The translations under genes were made by a program, and so were the position numbers. This document shows, one piece after another, positions 34,738 through 47,229 of a stretch of 64,000 nucleotides of DNA. The DNA is taken from positions 1 to 64,000 of the forward strand of contig JANAVB010042278.1 of assembly GCA_029216955.1 (NCBI GenBank). The letters run 5' to 3'. The stretch's first letter is position 1, and every line of letters begins with the position of its first letter. The DNA comes from Iris pallida. Taxonomy: Eukaryota > Streptophyta > Magnoliopsida > Asparagales > Iridaceae. The notes under the pieces were generated by a model, which searched no databases, was not told the origin of the DNA, and worked only from the letters and a program-made list of their open reading frames with translations.

Positions 34738-35872
34738 TCTATTCGACCCCAACACGTACGATGACCGAATATTTGTATCACTTAACGCTTCCAATGAGTG
34801 GTTTAGTGATTTTCGATTACGTCCTGTGTATGCGGGTCATCCTATAAATTTTACTATCTTTTCATAATATGATTCATTATTTCATGATCTATGTCTTGAT
34901 GAACTTGTCACTACCAATTCGGTTATATATTTCAATGCCATCCAAATGTTTTATTGCAACCTTACTCACAATGATACACATCTATTTTCACGTGTTGCGG
35001 GCATTGATATTTTTTTGATGATTTTGACTTGGCCGAATACCTTAAAATTTCGGAGCCAAACTCATGGGAGAAACTTGTTGAAGCTCGCAAGTTCCAATTC
35101 TCCGATGGGTCATCCCTAGAAAGCTTTAAGGACGATTTGTGTACTCCTAACACACGTCCTCGCAAGCTTCTCGCCAAGTTTCTCAATCCTTACTTTTATG
35201 AACTTCATTGCATTTTTTTAACACGATTCTTCCCAAAGCAGGATCAACTGATGAGGTTACATACTTTGAAATCTCTGCTTTGTACCACCTCTATTTTCAT
35301 GTTCCTTTTAATCTTCCACGTAACATGATGGACTGGATGATTAATGCTAGGAAGAAGCCAAGATCCTTGGTTTATGCTCTTTATCTTCCTATGATCTTTC
35401 GTGCCTTTTGTGTACCTCTTGATGAGTGCCAATTCCTACATGTCCCTGTCTTCCTCTCTAAGGTACGGTGGCTTCAGGCAGCAGTTGGCTCACCTGCTGT
35501 GTCTGAGCACTCTAACGATGAGCCCGACGTACCTCCTCTTGTACAGGATACGCCTCCTCCTTCTGCTACTCTTGAGTCACTACAGACTATGCTACGCGAT
35601 CGATTCACTTTAGAGGATGATCGTTGGACTCAGCTTGACTACGAACCACCCTGCAGATGAGTGCCATCAGTAACTCACTGCACGATATTCGGAACTCTAT
35701 GTCCTGGCATCCTTCTATGCTTATTCCTATGGAGCGGGACCCTGCTCGCGATGGATATCGTATCGATGACCCTTGGGTTATCCGCTACCTAGATCCGGAT
35801 GCGGCTTTCGTGGACCCTCGTCGTTCCTTCACTGATCCATCCGATGACGCTGGGCCTTCACAAGCTCGATAA
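34738..35872 (+). pseudogene. Decayed ORF resembling putative plant transposon protein family (PF20167-like)
   Basis: Plus-strand coding sequence changes frame at least twice. It reads RLFDPNTYDDRIFVSLNASN (from about 34738), a stop after INFTIFS, then LAEYLKISEPNSWEKLVEAR (about 35028). A frameshift follows near 35210, then ILPKAGSTDEVTYFEISALY and NARKKPRSLVYALYLPMIF (to about 35660). The last blocks match the wording of the putative plant transposon protein domain (ILPxxxxxxVTxxxxxLLY, then SRSLxYGxLLTxIF). These proteins are carried by retroelements and have no known activity. A final frame, 35657-35872, may be the tail. The downstream purine tract and LTR suggest it is the last ORF of element I. 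Confidence 0.6.
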
Positions 35873-36321
35873 TGGATGTGGATTTCTACTTGCTGCTGCT
35901 GCTGAGGATCGTAGTTTATATTTTTTTTGCATTTTTAGTTGATGTAGTTGTTTTTATTCTGCTCTTTGGTTGTATTAGAACTTTTTATGTGACTCTTAAG
36001 ATATTTTATTCTGCCGTTTATCAATTTATGCAGTTTCTTATTATTATTTTTGGTGTGCTTGCCAGTCATTATTTCTGGTTGTTTGATAAATGCCAAAAGG
36101 GGGGAAATAGTTTTGCTATATTCATCATCATATCATTGTGTATCTGTGCTTTGGGAAAGAATGTTTGTATCAGGACAACAGGAACAGAGCAATGTTTACG
36201 GGGGAGCTATTGATAGCTCTGCACTGATTATGGGGAAGCTACGCTACTGCTCTTTAATGTGTCCAGATATGAATATTGAATATACAAATATCGTTTTATC
36301 AATTATCAATATGGGGAAGAT
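35873..36321 (+). other. Region between the decayed ORF and LTR I, with purine tracts
   Basis: T-rich sequence (an ORF from 35872 reads as a hydrophobic leucine/isoleucine-rich peptide, probably an artefact of base bias). It contains AAAAGGGGGGAAATAG at 36095-36110, CGGGGGAGC near 36200 and ATGGGGAAGATTG at 36311-36323. These purine tracts resemble the 3' ends of SIRE/Maximus-type Copia elements. Confidence 0.45.
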
Positions 36322-36614
36322 TGTTGACACAAATTCACAGTCAACCAAGTATTGATATAATTGACAACATGATACTTGTAATATTTTAATACGACACATG
36401 AAGACTGAACGCAGTACAAGACGGACGATAGCTCGCACCTGCTATGTTAAATGTTTTAAGTTTATATTTTACACTTTGATTGAGTCTAAACATATGTAAA
36501 CTGAGTCATACTGAGCAATTTGAGACTTAATCTATATCCATACCTCAAATCAAAAGCTCCACAGAAATCTAAATAAGCCCATTTACCCATTGGACCAGTT
36601 CTGTGCTCTGGAGA

Positions 36615-36765
36615 CAGAGTTCGGGCCGAACTCTGCCTCTACACAGAGTTCGGGCCGAACTCTGCCTCCTAAAATCTAGGACCCTAATTTTTAGGGTTGG
36701 TTGGATGTAAGTTGTCCAACGGCCACATTATTGAATATTTGACCCAGAATTCTGGCCGAATTCTG
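36615..36765. repeat. Three palindromes upstream of the TATA box of LTR I
   Basis: AGAGTTCGGGCCGAACTCT occurs exactly at 36616-36634 and 36645-36663. A diverged third copy, AGAATTCTGGCCGAATTCT, lies at 36746-36764. Each can fold into an 8-9-bp stem. Confidence 0.85.
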
Positions 36766-36779
36766 CCTATCTGGTATCC

Positions 36780-36788
36780 TATAAATAG
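36780..36788 (+). promoter_or_regulatory. TATA box of LTR I
   Basis: TATAAATAGG in CCTATAAATAGGCC, just downstream of the third palindrome. Confidence 0.65.
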
Positions 36789-37231
36789 GCCATGAATTCT
36801 CCTATTTTCAATCATCCAATCTTCTCTTCTCTTCTCTCTAAAGCCTTATACAAGCCATACCCTTCTCATCTACTAGCCACAAGCTCTCTAAGCCTCAAAG
36901 TGCTTAGTACTTTTCAGTTAGGAGTTTGTACAAGAGTTCAAGAAGTCGCTTGGAAAATTCCAAGTATCGCCACTACGATCTCTGTAAGAAGTTGACGTGC
37001 TCTTCTGAAGAAAAGGCACGGGATGTAACTACTATTTCACATATAGTGGATTTAATCCTGAGCTAGAGTTCTCAGGCCTGGACTAGTCCTCCACGAGGAA
37101 AACCAGGTTAAAATCGGCTGTGTTTGCGTATGCTTTCTCGCTCTTTACTATTTCCGTATTTACTCTGATTATTTACTGTTGGTGAAAAAGTTTAATTTTT
37201 AATTGGACATTATTGTCATAAACTCTATTCA

Positions 37232-38940
37232 CCCCCTCTAGAGTTGCCTATTTGTTCTTCAGAGATGACATGAACCATGAATGCTGTTGCGACGACTTTA
37301 TTAGCTTACAAGTAATGAATAATTTAGACACCGTGGGTGTTTCTCTTGAGTGTGTTTGTACGAGCTACATGTTCTGTATTGTATCATGTATAGGACATGA
37401 ATTCCTGATTTCCCACGGTCAGGGATTCATACTGAATCTGGCTAGGATTAATGACTAGATTGATCAAGTAGTTCATATAGAGAGGTATTCCGGCTACAAG
37501 CAATCTCGTTATCTAGGCGCCTTCTCTGATGGACTTGTAGCCTGCCGACGAGTATGACACATTTTCAGCCTACTGTCATGTGGGGCACTTCTTGAAACAA
37601 GTAATATGTACACTGTCATGTATTGTACCCCCAAGTCACTTAATAACTCTCTTAGGGTACATTTGTCTCCTAGGTGATGTACCTACTATTTTACTTACAT
37701 AGGATACATTTGTCTCCTGGACGATGTATCCGCTATAATTTTGTAACTTGCGTCTGGATAACCTGGATAGTGTTTTCCATAAAGAAATTCTCTTTATTTG
37801 TTTTTTCTGGGAAAATTACAACTGTAGGAATCCGATCTAGAAGACGATCGCTTTATCCCTTGGACTATGCGAAGAAGAAAAGCTCTCAAAATTTTGACAG
37901 TAGATATCTATGTATCTGTACAATGAATAAGAAAAAGAACTCTATTTATAGAGTCAAAAATAATAACTAAAAAGATAACTGTCTTCACAACCATTGCCTA
38001 GTTAAAAATCACGCAGGATTTAACATACGCAATGTTGTGAGCAATTACTGGACGTGGCCCGTAACTGTTGGACACATGACAATCATGCATGGGTCGTGTG
38101 CAAGTTACAGGACACGCAGGCGAGAGATCAGTGGTATGGCTTCCATGTATTCTAATTTGATGAAGTTCACACAGATTTGTTGAAGACGAAATCCACGCAA
38201 ACTCGGTGTAGAAAGCTTTAAAATCCACGCAAACTTGGGGCAAGAAGCTTCAGGATTTACGCAGACTCGAGGCAAAAAGCTTCAGAACCTACGCAAACTT
38301 GAAGAAGAAAACTTCAGGATCCACGCAAACTTGAGATGAAGATCTCTCGAATACACGCAGACTTGTGATAAGACTGCCAGCTGTCTTGATTCGGCGTGCC
38401 TCGACTGACACAAAATCTCTGACAGTGATTGCTTTGTCAGTCGCATTAAATGACAAGAAACCCTTTTGGTACGCCAACTTGACGAAGGTTGAGTCTTGCT
38501 GAAGAAGATTTCGAAAATCACGCAATAGACGGCGGTGATCTCTTGAATTATGTGTATACGTGGCATATGAAGAGACATTCTTCGACTGTCGTGCTGTCAG
38601 TCATAATTACTCTCTGACAAATGATGAGCTGTCTTCAGCGTGACTTGGTTCATATTGTCTGGATCAACTGAGCGTGACTTTTGAACTGGTTCTGATTAAC
38701 TCAGCGTGACTTTCATTTTTAAAGGTCTACAGATAGTCTGCAGGGCTTGTGGCCATAGGGATACCTCATTGCATTTTGTTAGTAACTAGACTTGTGATAA
38801 CCCTAGTTAGCTAAAGTAACAAGCCGTACCCATTGCTTGGCAGTGATTGGTAGATGGAGTTAGTCCAGTCTAGTCTAGTTTTGTCTAGGTAGTGTACGTA
38901 TGTTTACTTCAATACACTATGGTTTATGCTTTATTTTTAT
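37232..38940. other. Unassigned stretch (holds the 32-bp minisatellite)
   Basis: Intergenic or transposon-relic DNA. I recognise no gene, LTR start or terminal repeat apart from the minisatellite at 38159-38374. The ORFs called here are short, and those at 38282-38578 simply read through the repeat units. Confidence 0.5.
38159..38374. repeat. 32-bp minisatellite, six clear units plus one degenerate
   Basis: Units start at 38191, 38223, 38255, 38287, 38319 and 38351, exactly 32 bp apart, each beginning ATCCACGCAAACTTG or a close variant and ending in an AGCTTCAG-like motif. A weaker unit precedes at 38159. Unit length is kept although the bases have diverged. Confidence 0.93.
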
Positions 38941-38947
38941 TGATAAA

Positions 38948-39266
38948 TGGTCGGAGACAAAGTTCTATTCAGGAGAAGGGTTACAACTCCGGTCCTTGTT
39001 TCGTTTAAGGGTTGTAACTTAGCTTCCGGAATGGTTCCTAAGTTATCCTATTATTTGTCGTCCTATTTAGTACTCACATGTTCTACATGATCCTTATATT
39101 GCATAATGATCAGAGACAAAGTTCTGTTCTGGAGAAACCCAGGTCCTTGTTTGGTTTAAGGGTTGTAACTTGACTTCCGAATTAGTTCCTAAGTCCACTT
39201 ATCATTGTCCTTCTATATGATTCTTACATTCTCACATGTTCAATTATCTCACAAGCTATACATGAC
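38948..39266. repeat. 159-bp tandem duplication
   Basis: TGGTCGGAGACAAAGTTCT at 38948 recurs as TGATCAGAGACAAAGTTCT at 39107. The following AGGTCCTTGTTTGGTTTAAG-type and GTTGTAACTT blocks keep the same spacing. Confidence 0.8.
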
Positions 39267-39767
39267 TCCCTATGCCGGGTCACCATGTTCACATGACCCG
39301 ACTATCTCACAAGTTCATATGTTCAATTGCTTTTACATATTCTCAAGCTTCTGTTTACTTAACATGTCTACACTTTACATTATGTTGCATGATGATTACT
39401 TTATGCTCCAAGATGCTTACTTATTGTCTTCCTATGCTCGAGATAAGTGCATTGGTAGTACACGAGTCTCAATCTGCTATTACTCATTTGTATCTCTAAT
39501 TGTTGATGTTAGTGATTGTTGGTTTTAGTTCATAGTTTGGCTTCCCTTGTGGTACTTGCTATTGGGGGTCTGACACCACTGGTTTTGTTGGCCAGATCTG
39601 ATAGAGAAACCCAGAGGATCTTTCGCACTATCTACTCGACGGTGACCATCCGGAGCACCAGAGTACCTGAGTGGGTATCTTGTTCCATTCTTCCACTTGA
39701 TATGTATATTATTCTTTTGTGGCGTTTAGCCTCCAAGCACGTGTTTAGCTCGTGTTTTGGTCCTTGC

Positions 39768-39772
39768 CCTTT
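39768..39772. repeat. Target-site duplication CCTTT (element G)
   Basis: CCTTT precedes the left LTR and is repeated at 47225-47229 after the right LTR. Confidence 0.9.
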
Positions 39773-42197
39773 TGTCATGCCCCGCTCCCGTAGAAGCGAT
39801 CGTCCTCGCTAAGGCGTGATGCCGCACGAGCCTAGATTGCGCTCGTGCAAGACGGGTTCCATAACGGCCGATTCCAGCGACTGCGACAGGGTCGTCGCAC
39901 AGAAGTCCCATACAGAGACATTGAATATTAGTAGCAGAATTTAAAGCAAAACACAAGTCATTTCAAAACACTCTTTTATTGATATTGAAACAAATGTTAT
40001 AATGGGCGCAAGACCAAGATTACATGTCTCTCAAGCTCACTCTTCTCACAATTACAAGTCGCTCAACTCTCTCTCATCTCTTATTTACAAGTCTTTCTGC
40101 CAATGGAAGCTTCGGAAGGCGACGTTCATACATTATATCCCATATAAGTCTTGACTCCCTGTGGCCGCACGCTTCGAATCGCCAAGGAACTCCGTGCCTC
40201 GACGCATCCAAGCGAGCTCCACACCACGTGCTTCTACCTGTGCCTGCACATGTAAACTATGTGGGTGTCAGTACTCAACTGTACTGGTGGAATGAGCTCT
40301 TCGCCTACCCATAAAAAACCAACATGTTTGATTTACTTTGTGCAACATAGTCCATTCTTATCAATTTTCTTTCTAGTCTTGTCTTAAGATCAGTTTTATG
40401 ACAGACGCCTTAGCATACTTGTGTCTGGGGACCATCCCGTGCTTGTACAACAACGTTAACTCATACTTTGCCTTAGACCCTTCTTGTGCCAATAACGTTA
40501 ACCTATCAAGTCGTGTTTGCCTTATGACCATAATCAGAGACGCAACTACATGATAGACCCTATTTCCTTGCCTCTAGACCTTTCTCGTGCTTGCATTGTC
40601 AACGCACCAACTCATACTTGTCTTCCGTGCCATACTCTGTGACGTAACGACTCGGTCATGCCATGAACTCGATTCGTGCTTCAATATCTCTGAGGCAGTG
40701 CCTCTTCGCTTAGTCTTGCCTATAGTTTAGTTTTGACAGTGCGGCCGTGCCTCACATTTTGAGGGCGTGCCCAGCAACTCAACGTAACTTCACCCAACTT
40801 GCCCTACGGCCCTTCTCGACTTAACTCGTACCAGCTCAAGCCTAACTCATGTAACTCTATGCCAACGACTTAACACTCGACACCATACCTTGTGCCGAAG
40901 CACGCTGCCTTCGTTGTAGCCAAATCTTAGGCCCAGATATTACGTTCTCTAACTGCATACACATTCAACTCAACTCAATCCAAAGGCACACACGCGGATT
41001 GCCGCCCGTGCCGACACATCTATATAAAAGGTCACTGGCATTAACTATCCATCGTGGACATAGCCTGGCATTCGGGAACCTTGCACCGCAGGTGGCGAAC
41101 CCCGATGCAAGTTCCTGACCTATCGATTGCCTATTACCCAGCTCGGCTATACCCTGTTTCCTCCTAGGCCGAGTCGGTCCCTTGGCCCTGGGTTGCCGCT
41201 CATAGAAACATCGTCCTTGTCGACAAGTTGTCCATGACCACGCACCTACGCTAACTTCTAGACTTAACGTAAATGCATGGTCTCATCATCATCCCTTAGT
41301 TCCTTTGCTTTACTTCTTCCATTTTTCACACTTCCTTTGCAGAGCTCCAAACCAGGGTTGTCTCGACGACTGAACCACAGTCCCAACATATTTTCTCTCG
41401 GCGACTAACCATCGCTTAGACTTAACATTCTTTGAACTCAGGGAACGGCTACTGCATAGCCTTCCAACTTAACTTGAACATAACGTGTTTCCTTAAGTAT
41501 CGACAGACCGTGGCTAACTTTCCACTGAACCAACCGTGGCTCGTGCCTTAAATCGTCTCGTGTTCTACACAACATTATCACCAAAGACATGCCTCATATG
41601 ACGGGCCTTGGGATCGTGGGACTATTTAACTTGACAACCGCAGAATGGACGGGACAGCACTTGGAATGACTTAGGTCGACCGATATAACTTTGCCTAACT
41701 TACTCAAGCCTACAACTTAAACCGAGGGATGAGCAAAGGCTATGCCAAGCCTTGTGCAGTGGAACCGTGCACGGTTTATCAAGCATTTATGCGGGCAACG
41801 CCTATGGCTTAGGCAAATTCATAGCTTTTGTACCGAAGACCAACTTTCCTTCTCCCAAGCCACGGGACGAAGGACCGAGTGTTATTTTCAAAGCATGCAG
41901 TGCACTAACTCTAAGTCGACCGTTGGACCTTTCTATATTTTGTCTCAATCCGACCCGTCGGGATTACTCCGTTTAGCTGTGTGGATTCATCTCTTTTATT
42001 ATTAAGCCTACTTGTGCAAGTTGAAAACACGTGATTTATTATGTGAAGGCAAAGATGAGGTAAGTTCACCGAAACTACCCCACTTGAGCAAGCGGTCGCC
42101 TTGACCGAGTGAGCCTTCAAGCAGCCATCGCAAGGCTAAGTTCGAACGCCGTCGGTGTTTCGATTCTTCCGATTGACTAGCGGGACGGGGCACTACA
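39773..42197 (-). mobile_element. Element G, 3' LTR (left copy)
   Basis: On the plus strand from TGTCATGCCCCGCTCCC to GGGGCACTACA. Short frames such as 40024-40314 recur in the other LTR (45007-45414) and are not genes. Confidence 0.92.
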
Positions 42198-42236
42198 TCA
42201 TACACCACTCAGAAAAAGTTTCGTCCTCGAAACTTA
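42198..42236 (-). other. Polypurine tail of element G
   Basis: On the minus strand TTTCGAGGACGAAACTTTTT precedes the LTR start TGTAGTGCCCC. It is the same tail as in A-D, showing that G belongs to the same broad Ty3/gypsy group. Confidence 0.8.
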
Positions 42237-44783
42237 ATGAGTGCACTTATCGGCTTACAACTTGATTCAACATCCTACGTTTCTCGCACAAACTACTCCT
42301 ATGTGTTCCCTCAATCCGAGCCACGCTCGTGCTTATCGCTAACTTAGTCGTAAGGCACAACAACCGATCAACCAACATTCAAATTCATCTTAATTCAACG
42401 ATCGCAATACCATCAACATTCCTTCGAAACTCACGATTTCAAAATCTTTGACACTTTTCCATTCCTCAAGTCTCACTTGATTCAATGTATCACTTAGTTG
42501 GATCGTGCACATATTCTAAGCGTCCCCAAAATACATGCATTTCAGCCAAGCCTCGTGATAGAGAATCCACCATCACCATTCGAGTCGGATCGTGCACATA
42601 TTTGGGCATCCCTGATATACATGTATGTCAACCGAGCTCGCGAGTGGTGCATCCACAATTTCCTATCACTTCGTACTCGGACGTCTGCCTAACCGCTAGG
42701 CTATGTCTTTCCGTCAGTACTAGAATCATAGTTCCTAAACAACGATATCAACATTGACCCCATCCTAAGGTCAAACCAAATCGATGGTACGGGGTTTTCT
42801 ACCCAAGCTAGCATCACTCCGATTTCTAAACATCAAGCATCGATTTCCTACGCACATCCCAATATTCGTCGTACGGGGTCCGAGTCATTCAGCAAAGCCA
42901 TCCTACGACAACTCACGTTCAACCAATTCCATGACATCTCAATATCGTTCATTTAACAAACCATCTTCGCATAGTCTATCTCTTCAAACACGTCCGACAT
43001 AATCTGCCTATCAATCCTTCCAAGTCAAGCACGCTACGATATAATTCACCGCTAAACCATAGTTCACATTCCATACTCCCTAAGTCATTTATCCCAATTC
43101 ATGAAATCGATCACAAGGTCATCTGACTTAACAATTTGTTGCGCCCCGATCTCACGCGAGTCAGATTTTCCACGGTGGGCATGAATCACCATGCACGCTC
43201 CCGCGGGATAATCATCCTCATCGGGACGTAACTCTTGTTCGAGTCTAGACTAATTCATTCTTGATGCGCAGATTGGACCTACTCAATCCTGAAGTTTATT
43301 TTATTCATCGATCGTAAGTCCTAACATCCTCAAATTTCTTTCGCATCAAACCGACGAGTCGAGACAATCAAAGTTGTCGCATCCTAACTTTTCGAGTTCG
43401 ATCATTCCTGCGACATAAATCACCATGTCAGCGCTCACGCGAAACGATCGTCCCAAATTCGACGCAACGTATGTACGAGACTAGAGTCGCGCTTGCGCAA
43501 GACAAGATCGTCGACGTTGTGGTTATCCGCGTAACCATCAAGACATGATCACTTTAATCCAACATTCATCTCAATCAAAATCCTAAGTATAGGATCCAAC
43601 CGAACAATAACAATTGCACGATCGTCATTCGCCGAGTCAGAGTACCCCCGAGTTATCGCATATCGATCTTTGATATGCCTCAATACCATTGACGATATGC
43701 GTAACCTGACGATCTTCCTTTGCAACCAATTTCGAGTCGTGCGAATGATGCCATCGTCCGACTGGATAATCTCCTTGATATTCAACTTTAAGTTCGATCA
43801 TTATCCCTCGAATCATTCACAACATCGATTTCCTCAAACCCGAATTCACGTATCGTTCATCCGTCCATCTTAAGTCATCAACAAACGTATTTCTTCAATT
43901 CGCATCATTCCTTGCTAACTCAAACCATCGAGCAACATTCAATCGAATCCTTAGAGTCATTGCGTAACTTCAAAATTCAACTTTTTTATGTACGCTATCT
44001 ACCTGTCGTGCTAACTTTTCGTATACAATCCGTATCAATTTCCTCGATCAAATCATCCGTTCGCTACACCTTAGCTTTTCTTCGATTTGATTTATCTACT
44101 CAATCATCTTCGCATTTCATACTCACACCATCCTCAATCCCGTGCACGTTCCGTTAAGCATCAATTTCTAGGTTGTTCGAATCCACTTATCGAACTTCAT
44201 GACAACAACTCACTCAATCTAAGGCTTTGCATATGTGCGACGCTTGCTGATAGACTCATCGACACCCCTAATCCTTAATCGATCAACTGACATTCCTGTG
44301 ACTATCACATACACCACTCAGGATTGAAGTCATTCAACAAATCCTTAAACTATCATTAAAATCAAAATCGACTTCTTCAATTTTTTTGTTCGAACCATTC
44401 CTTGAATTCCAAGCACGCCCATCTATTTCACACCGACGATATCATCGCTCGATAGCACCCCTATCGATAGTTATCTTACTTTATTCAATCGAGTTCAAGT
44501 CATTCTTACTCGACACAATTCAATTCCCACACTCGACTTTTCTAAGGTCGACGCAACTTTGGTGTATATGCCCAGCCCGACTTAGCCAATCGTGCTTACG
44601 CGAACCATCTTTTTATTTTGTCAAACCGTTCTCCTACATTTTACAAAATAGATAGACTTATTATATGGACATTCCGTGGGACATTTGAGAAAGAACGTAC
44701 CAACGATAGCAACTTACGAAAGCAACAGAGTTTTGCGGAAACATCGAAGTTAAGGAATTCAAACAGTCTAAGGACGTAAAGCC
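42237..44783 (-). mobile_element. Element G, non-coding internal region
   Basis: CG-containing, TCATT/CGATC-rich sequence without a long ORF on either strand. Frames up to about 90 codons occur but show no family resemblance. I see no gag or pol. Confidence 0.75.
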
Positions 44784-44785
44784 GT

Positions 44786-44797
44786 GCTCTGATACCA
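44786..44797 (-). other. Primer binding site, initiator Met tRNA
   Basis: Minus-strand TGGTATCAGAGC, three bases inside the LTR end, is the standard plant retrotransposon primer site complementary to the 3' end of initiator Met tRNA. Confidence 0.93.
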
Positions 44798-44800
44798 TTA

Positions 44801-47224
44801 TGTCACGCCCCGCTCCCGTAGGAGCGATCGTCCTCGCTAAGGCATGATGCCGCACGAGCCTAGATTGCGCTCGTGCAAGACGGATTCCATAACGGTCGAT
44901 TCTAGCGGCTGCGATGGGGTCGTCGCACAGAAGTCCCATGCAGAGACATTGAATATTAGCAGCAGAATTTGATGCAAAACACAAGTCATTTCAAAACACT
45001 CTTTCATTGATATTGAAACAAAGGTTACAATGGACGCAAGGCCAAGATTATATGTCTCTCAAGCTCACTCTTCTCACAATTACAAGTCGCTCAGCTCTCT
45101 CTCATCTCTCAATTAAAAGCCTTTCTGCCAGCGAAAGCTTCGGATGGCGATGTCCATACATTATGTCCCATATAAGTCTTGACTCCATACGGCCGAATGC
45201 TTCGAATCGCCAAGGAACTTCGTGCCTCGACGCATCCAAGCGAGCTCCGCGCCACGAGCTTCTACCTGTGCCTGCACATGTAAACTATGTGGGTGTCAGT
45301 ACTCAACTGTACTGGTGGAATGAGCTCCTCGCCCACCATACAAAACCAATACGTTTGATTTACTTTGTGCAACATAGTCCATTCTTATCAATTGTCTTTC
45401 TAGTCTTGTCTTAAGATCAGTTTTATGACAGACGCCTAGGCATACTTGTGTCTGGGGACCATCCCGTGCTTGCACAATGACGTTAACTCATACTTTGCCT
45501 TAGACCCTTCTTGTGCCAATAACGTTAACCTATCAAGTCGTGTTTGCCTTACGGCCATAATCAGAGACACAACTACATGATAGGCCCCATTTTCTTGCCT
45601 CTAGAGCTTTCTCTTGCTTGTATTATCAATGCACCGACTCATACTTGTCTTCCGTGCCATACTCTATGACGTAATGACTCGGTCGTGCCATGAACTCGAT
45701 TCGTGCTTCAATATCTCTGAGGCAGTGCCTCCTCGCTTAGTCTTGCCTATACTTTAGTTTTGACAGCACGGCCGTGCCTCACATTTCGAGGTCGTGCCCA
45801 GCAACTCAACGTAACTTCACCCAACTTGCCCTACGGCCCTTCTCGATTTAACTTGCATCAGCTCAAGCCTAACTCATGCAACTCTATGCCAACGACTTAA
45901 CACTCGACGCTATACCTCGTGGCGAAGCACGCCGCCTTCGTTGTAGCCAAATCTTAGGCCCAGACATTGTGTTCTCTAACTGCATACACATTCAACTCAA
46001 CTCAATCCAAAGGCACATACGCGGATTGCCGCCCGTGCCGACACATCTATATGAAAGGTCACTGGCATTAACTAGCCATCGTAAACATAGCCTGGCATTC
46101 GGACCCTTACACCGCAGGTGGCGATCCCCGATGCAAGTCTCCGACCTACCGATTGCCTATTACCCAGCTCGGCTATACCCTGTTTCCTCCTAGGCCGAGT
46201 CTGTCCCTTGGCCCTAGGTTGCCGTTCGAAGAAACATCGCCCTTGTCGACAAGTTGTCCACGACCACGCGCCTACGCTAACTTCTAGACTTAACGTAAAT
46301 GCATGGTCTCATCATCATCCCTTAGTTCCTTTGCTTTACTTCTTCCATTTTTCATACTTCCTTTGTAGAGCCCCAAACCAGGGTTGCCTCGGCGACTGAA
46401 CCACAGTCCTGACATATTTCTTCTCGGCGACTAACCATCGCTTAGACTTAACATTCATTGAACTCAGGGAACGGCTACTGCATAGCCTTCCAACTTAACT
46501 TGAACATAACGTGTTTCCTTAAGTATCGACAGACTATGGCTAACTTTCAACTGAACCAACCATGGCTCGTGCCTTAAACCGACTCGTGTTCTATGCAACA
46601 TTATTGCCAAAGACATGCCTCATATGACGGGCCTTGGGATCGTGGGACTATTTAACTTGACTACCGCAGAATGAGCAGGACATCACTTGGAATGACTTAG
46701 GTTGACCGTCATAACTTTGCCTAACTTACTCAAGCCTACAACTTAACCCGAGGGACGAGCAAAGGCTATGCCAAGCCTTGCGCAGTAGAACCGTGCACGC
46801 TTTATCAAGCGTTTACGCGGGCAACGCCTATGACTTAGGCAAATTCATAGCTTTTGCACCAAAGACCAACTTTCCTTCTCCCAAGCCATAGGACGAAGGA
46901 CCGAGTGTCGTTTTCAAAGCACGACGTGCACCAACTCTAAGTCGACCGTTGGACCTTTCCATATTCTATCTCAATCCGACCCGTCGGGATTACTCCCTTT
47001 AGCTATGTGGATTCATCTCTTTTATTATTAAGCCTACTTGTGCAAGTTGAAAACACGTGATTTATTATGTGAAGGCAAAGATGAGGCAAGTTCACCGAAA
47101 CTACCCCACTTGAGCGAGCGGTCGCCTTGACCGAGTGAGCCTTCAAGCAGCCATCGCAAGGCTCAGTCCGAACGCCGTCGGTGTTTCGATTCTTCTGATT
47201 GACTGATCAGGACGGGGCGCTACA
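44801..47224 (-). mobile_element. Element G, 5' LTR (right copy)
   Basis: On the plus strand from TGTCACGCCCCGCTCCC to GGGGCGCTACA, collinear with the left copy. Confidence 0.92.
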
Positions 47225-47229
47225 CCTTT

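Larger units (their letters stand above)
36322..37231 (+). mobile_element. Probable Copia-type 3' LTR (element I)
   Basis: Starts TGTTGACACAAATTC after a purine tract. It contains a TATA box (36780), a leader, and an end region AAACTCTATTCACCCCCTCT of the kind that closes SIRE-like LTRs. No second LTR copy lies in the window, so the right boundary (taken at ATTCA) is approximate. Confidence 0.55.
38948..39772 (+). mobile_element. Possible part of the 5' LTR of element H, left of insertion G
   Basis: Sequence with ACATGTTC/CATGT motifs and TGTTTACTTAACATG (also near 51074 in the 3' LTR of H). It would join 47230-47581, which ends in GTGTGACA like an LTR. The start of this LTR is not visible, so the assignment is inference. 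Confidence 0.4.
39773..47224 (-). mobile_element. Element G, complete LARD-like LTR retrotransposon without genes
   Basis: Two LTRs of 2,425 and 2,424 bp (39773-42197 and 44801-47224) enclose a 2.6-kb internal region with no coding capacity. The initiator-Met primer site lies next to the right LTR and the polypurine tail next to the left, so the element runs on the minus strand. A CCTTT duplication flanks it. The LTRs differ at many scattered positions (several percent by eye), so the insertion is not recent. It is structurally complete, and mobilisation would need proteins from another Ty3/gypsy element. Confidence 0.92.

Noticed and set aside
35872..36213. Membrane (envelope-like) protein ORF
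   Set aside because: Hydrophobic composition follows from T-rich DNA, it overlaps purine tracts at the element end, and there is no supporting motif.
38191..38374. CRISPR-like array
   Set aside because: Units are contiguous 32-bp tandem copies with no unique spacers, in a plant nuclear context.
40024..40314. ORF recurring at 45007-45414
   Set aside because: It lies in the paired LTRs of element G; the recurrence reflects LTR duplication.
41020..41045. Plus-strand TATATAAAAGG in LTR G as the element promoter
   Set aside because: Element G runs on the minus strand by its primer site and polypurine tail, and the box is altered to TATATGAAAGG in the other LTR.
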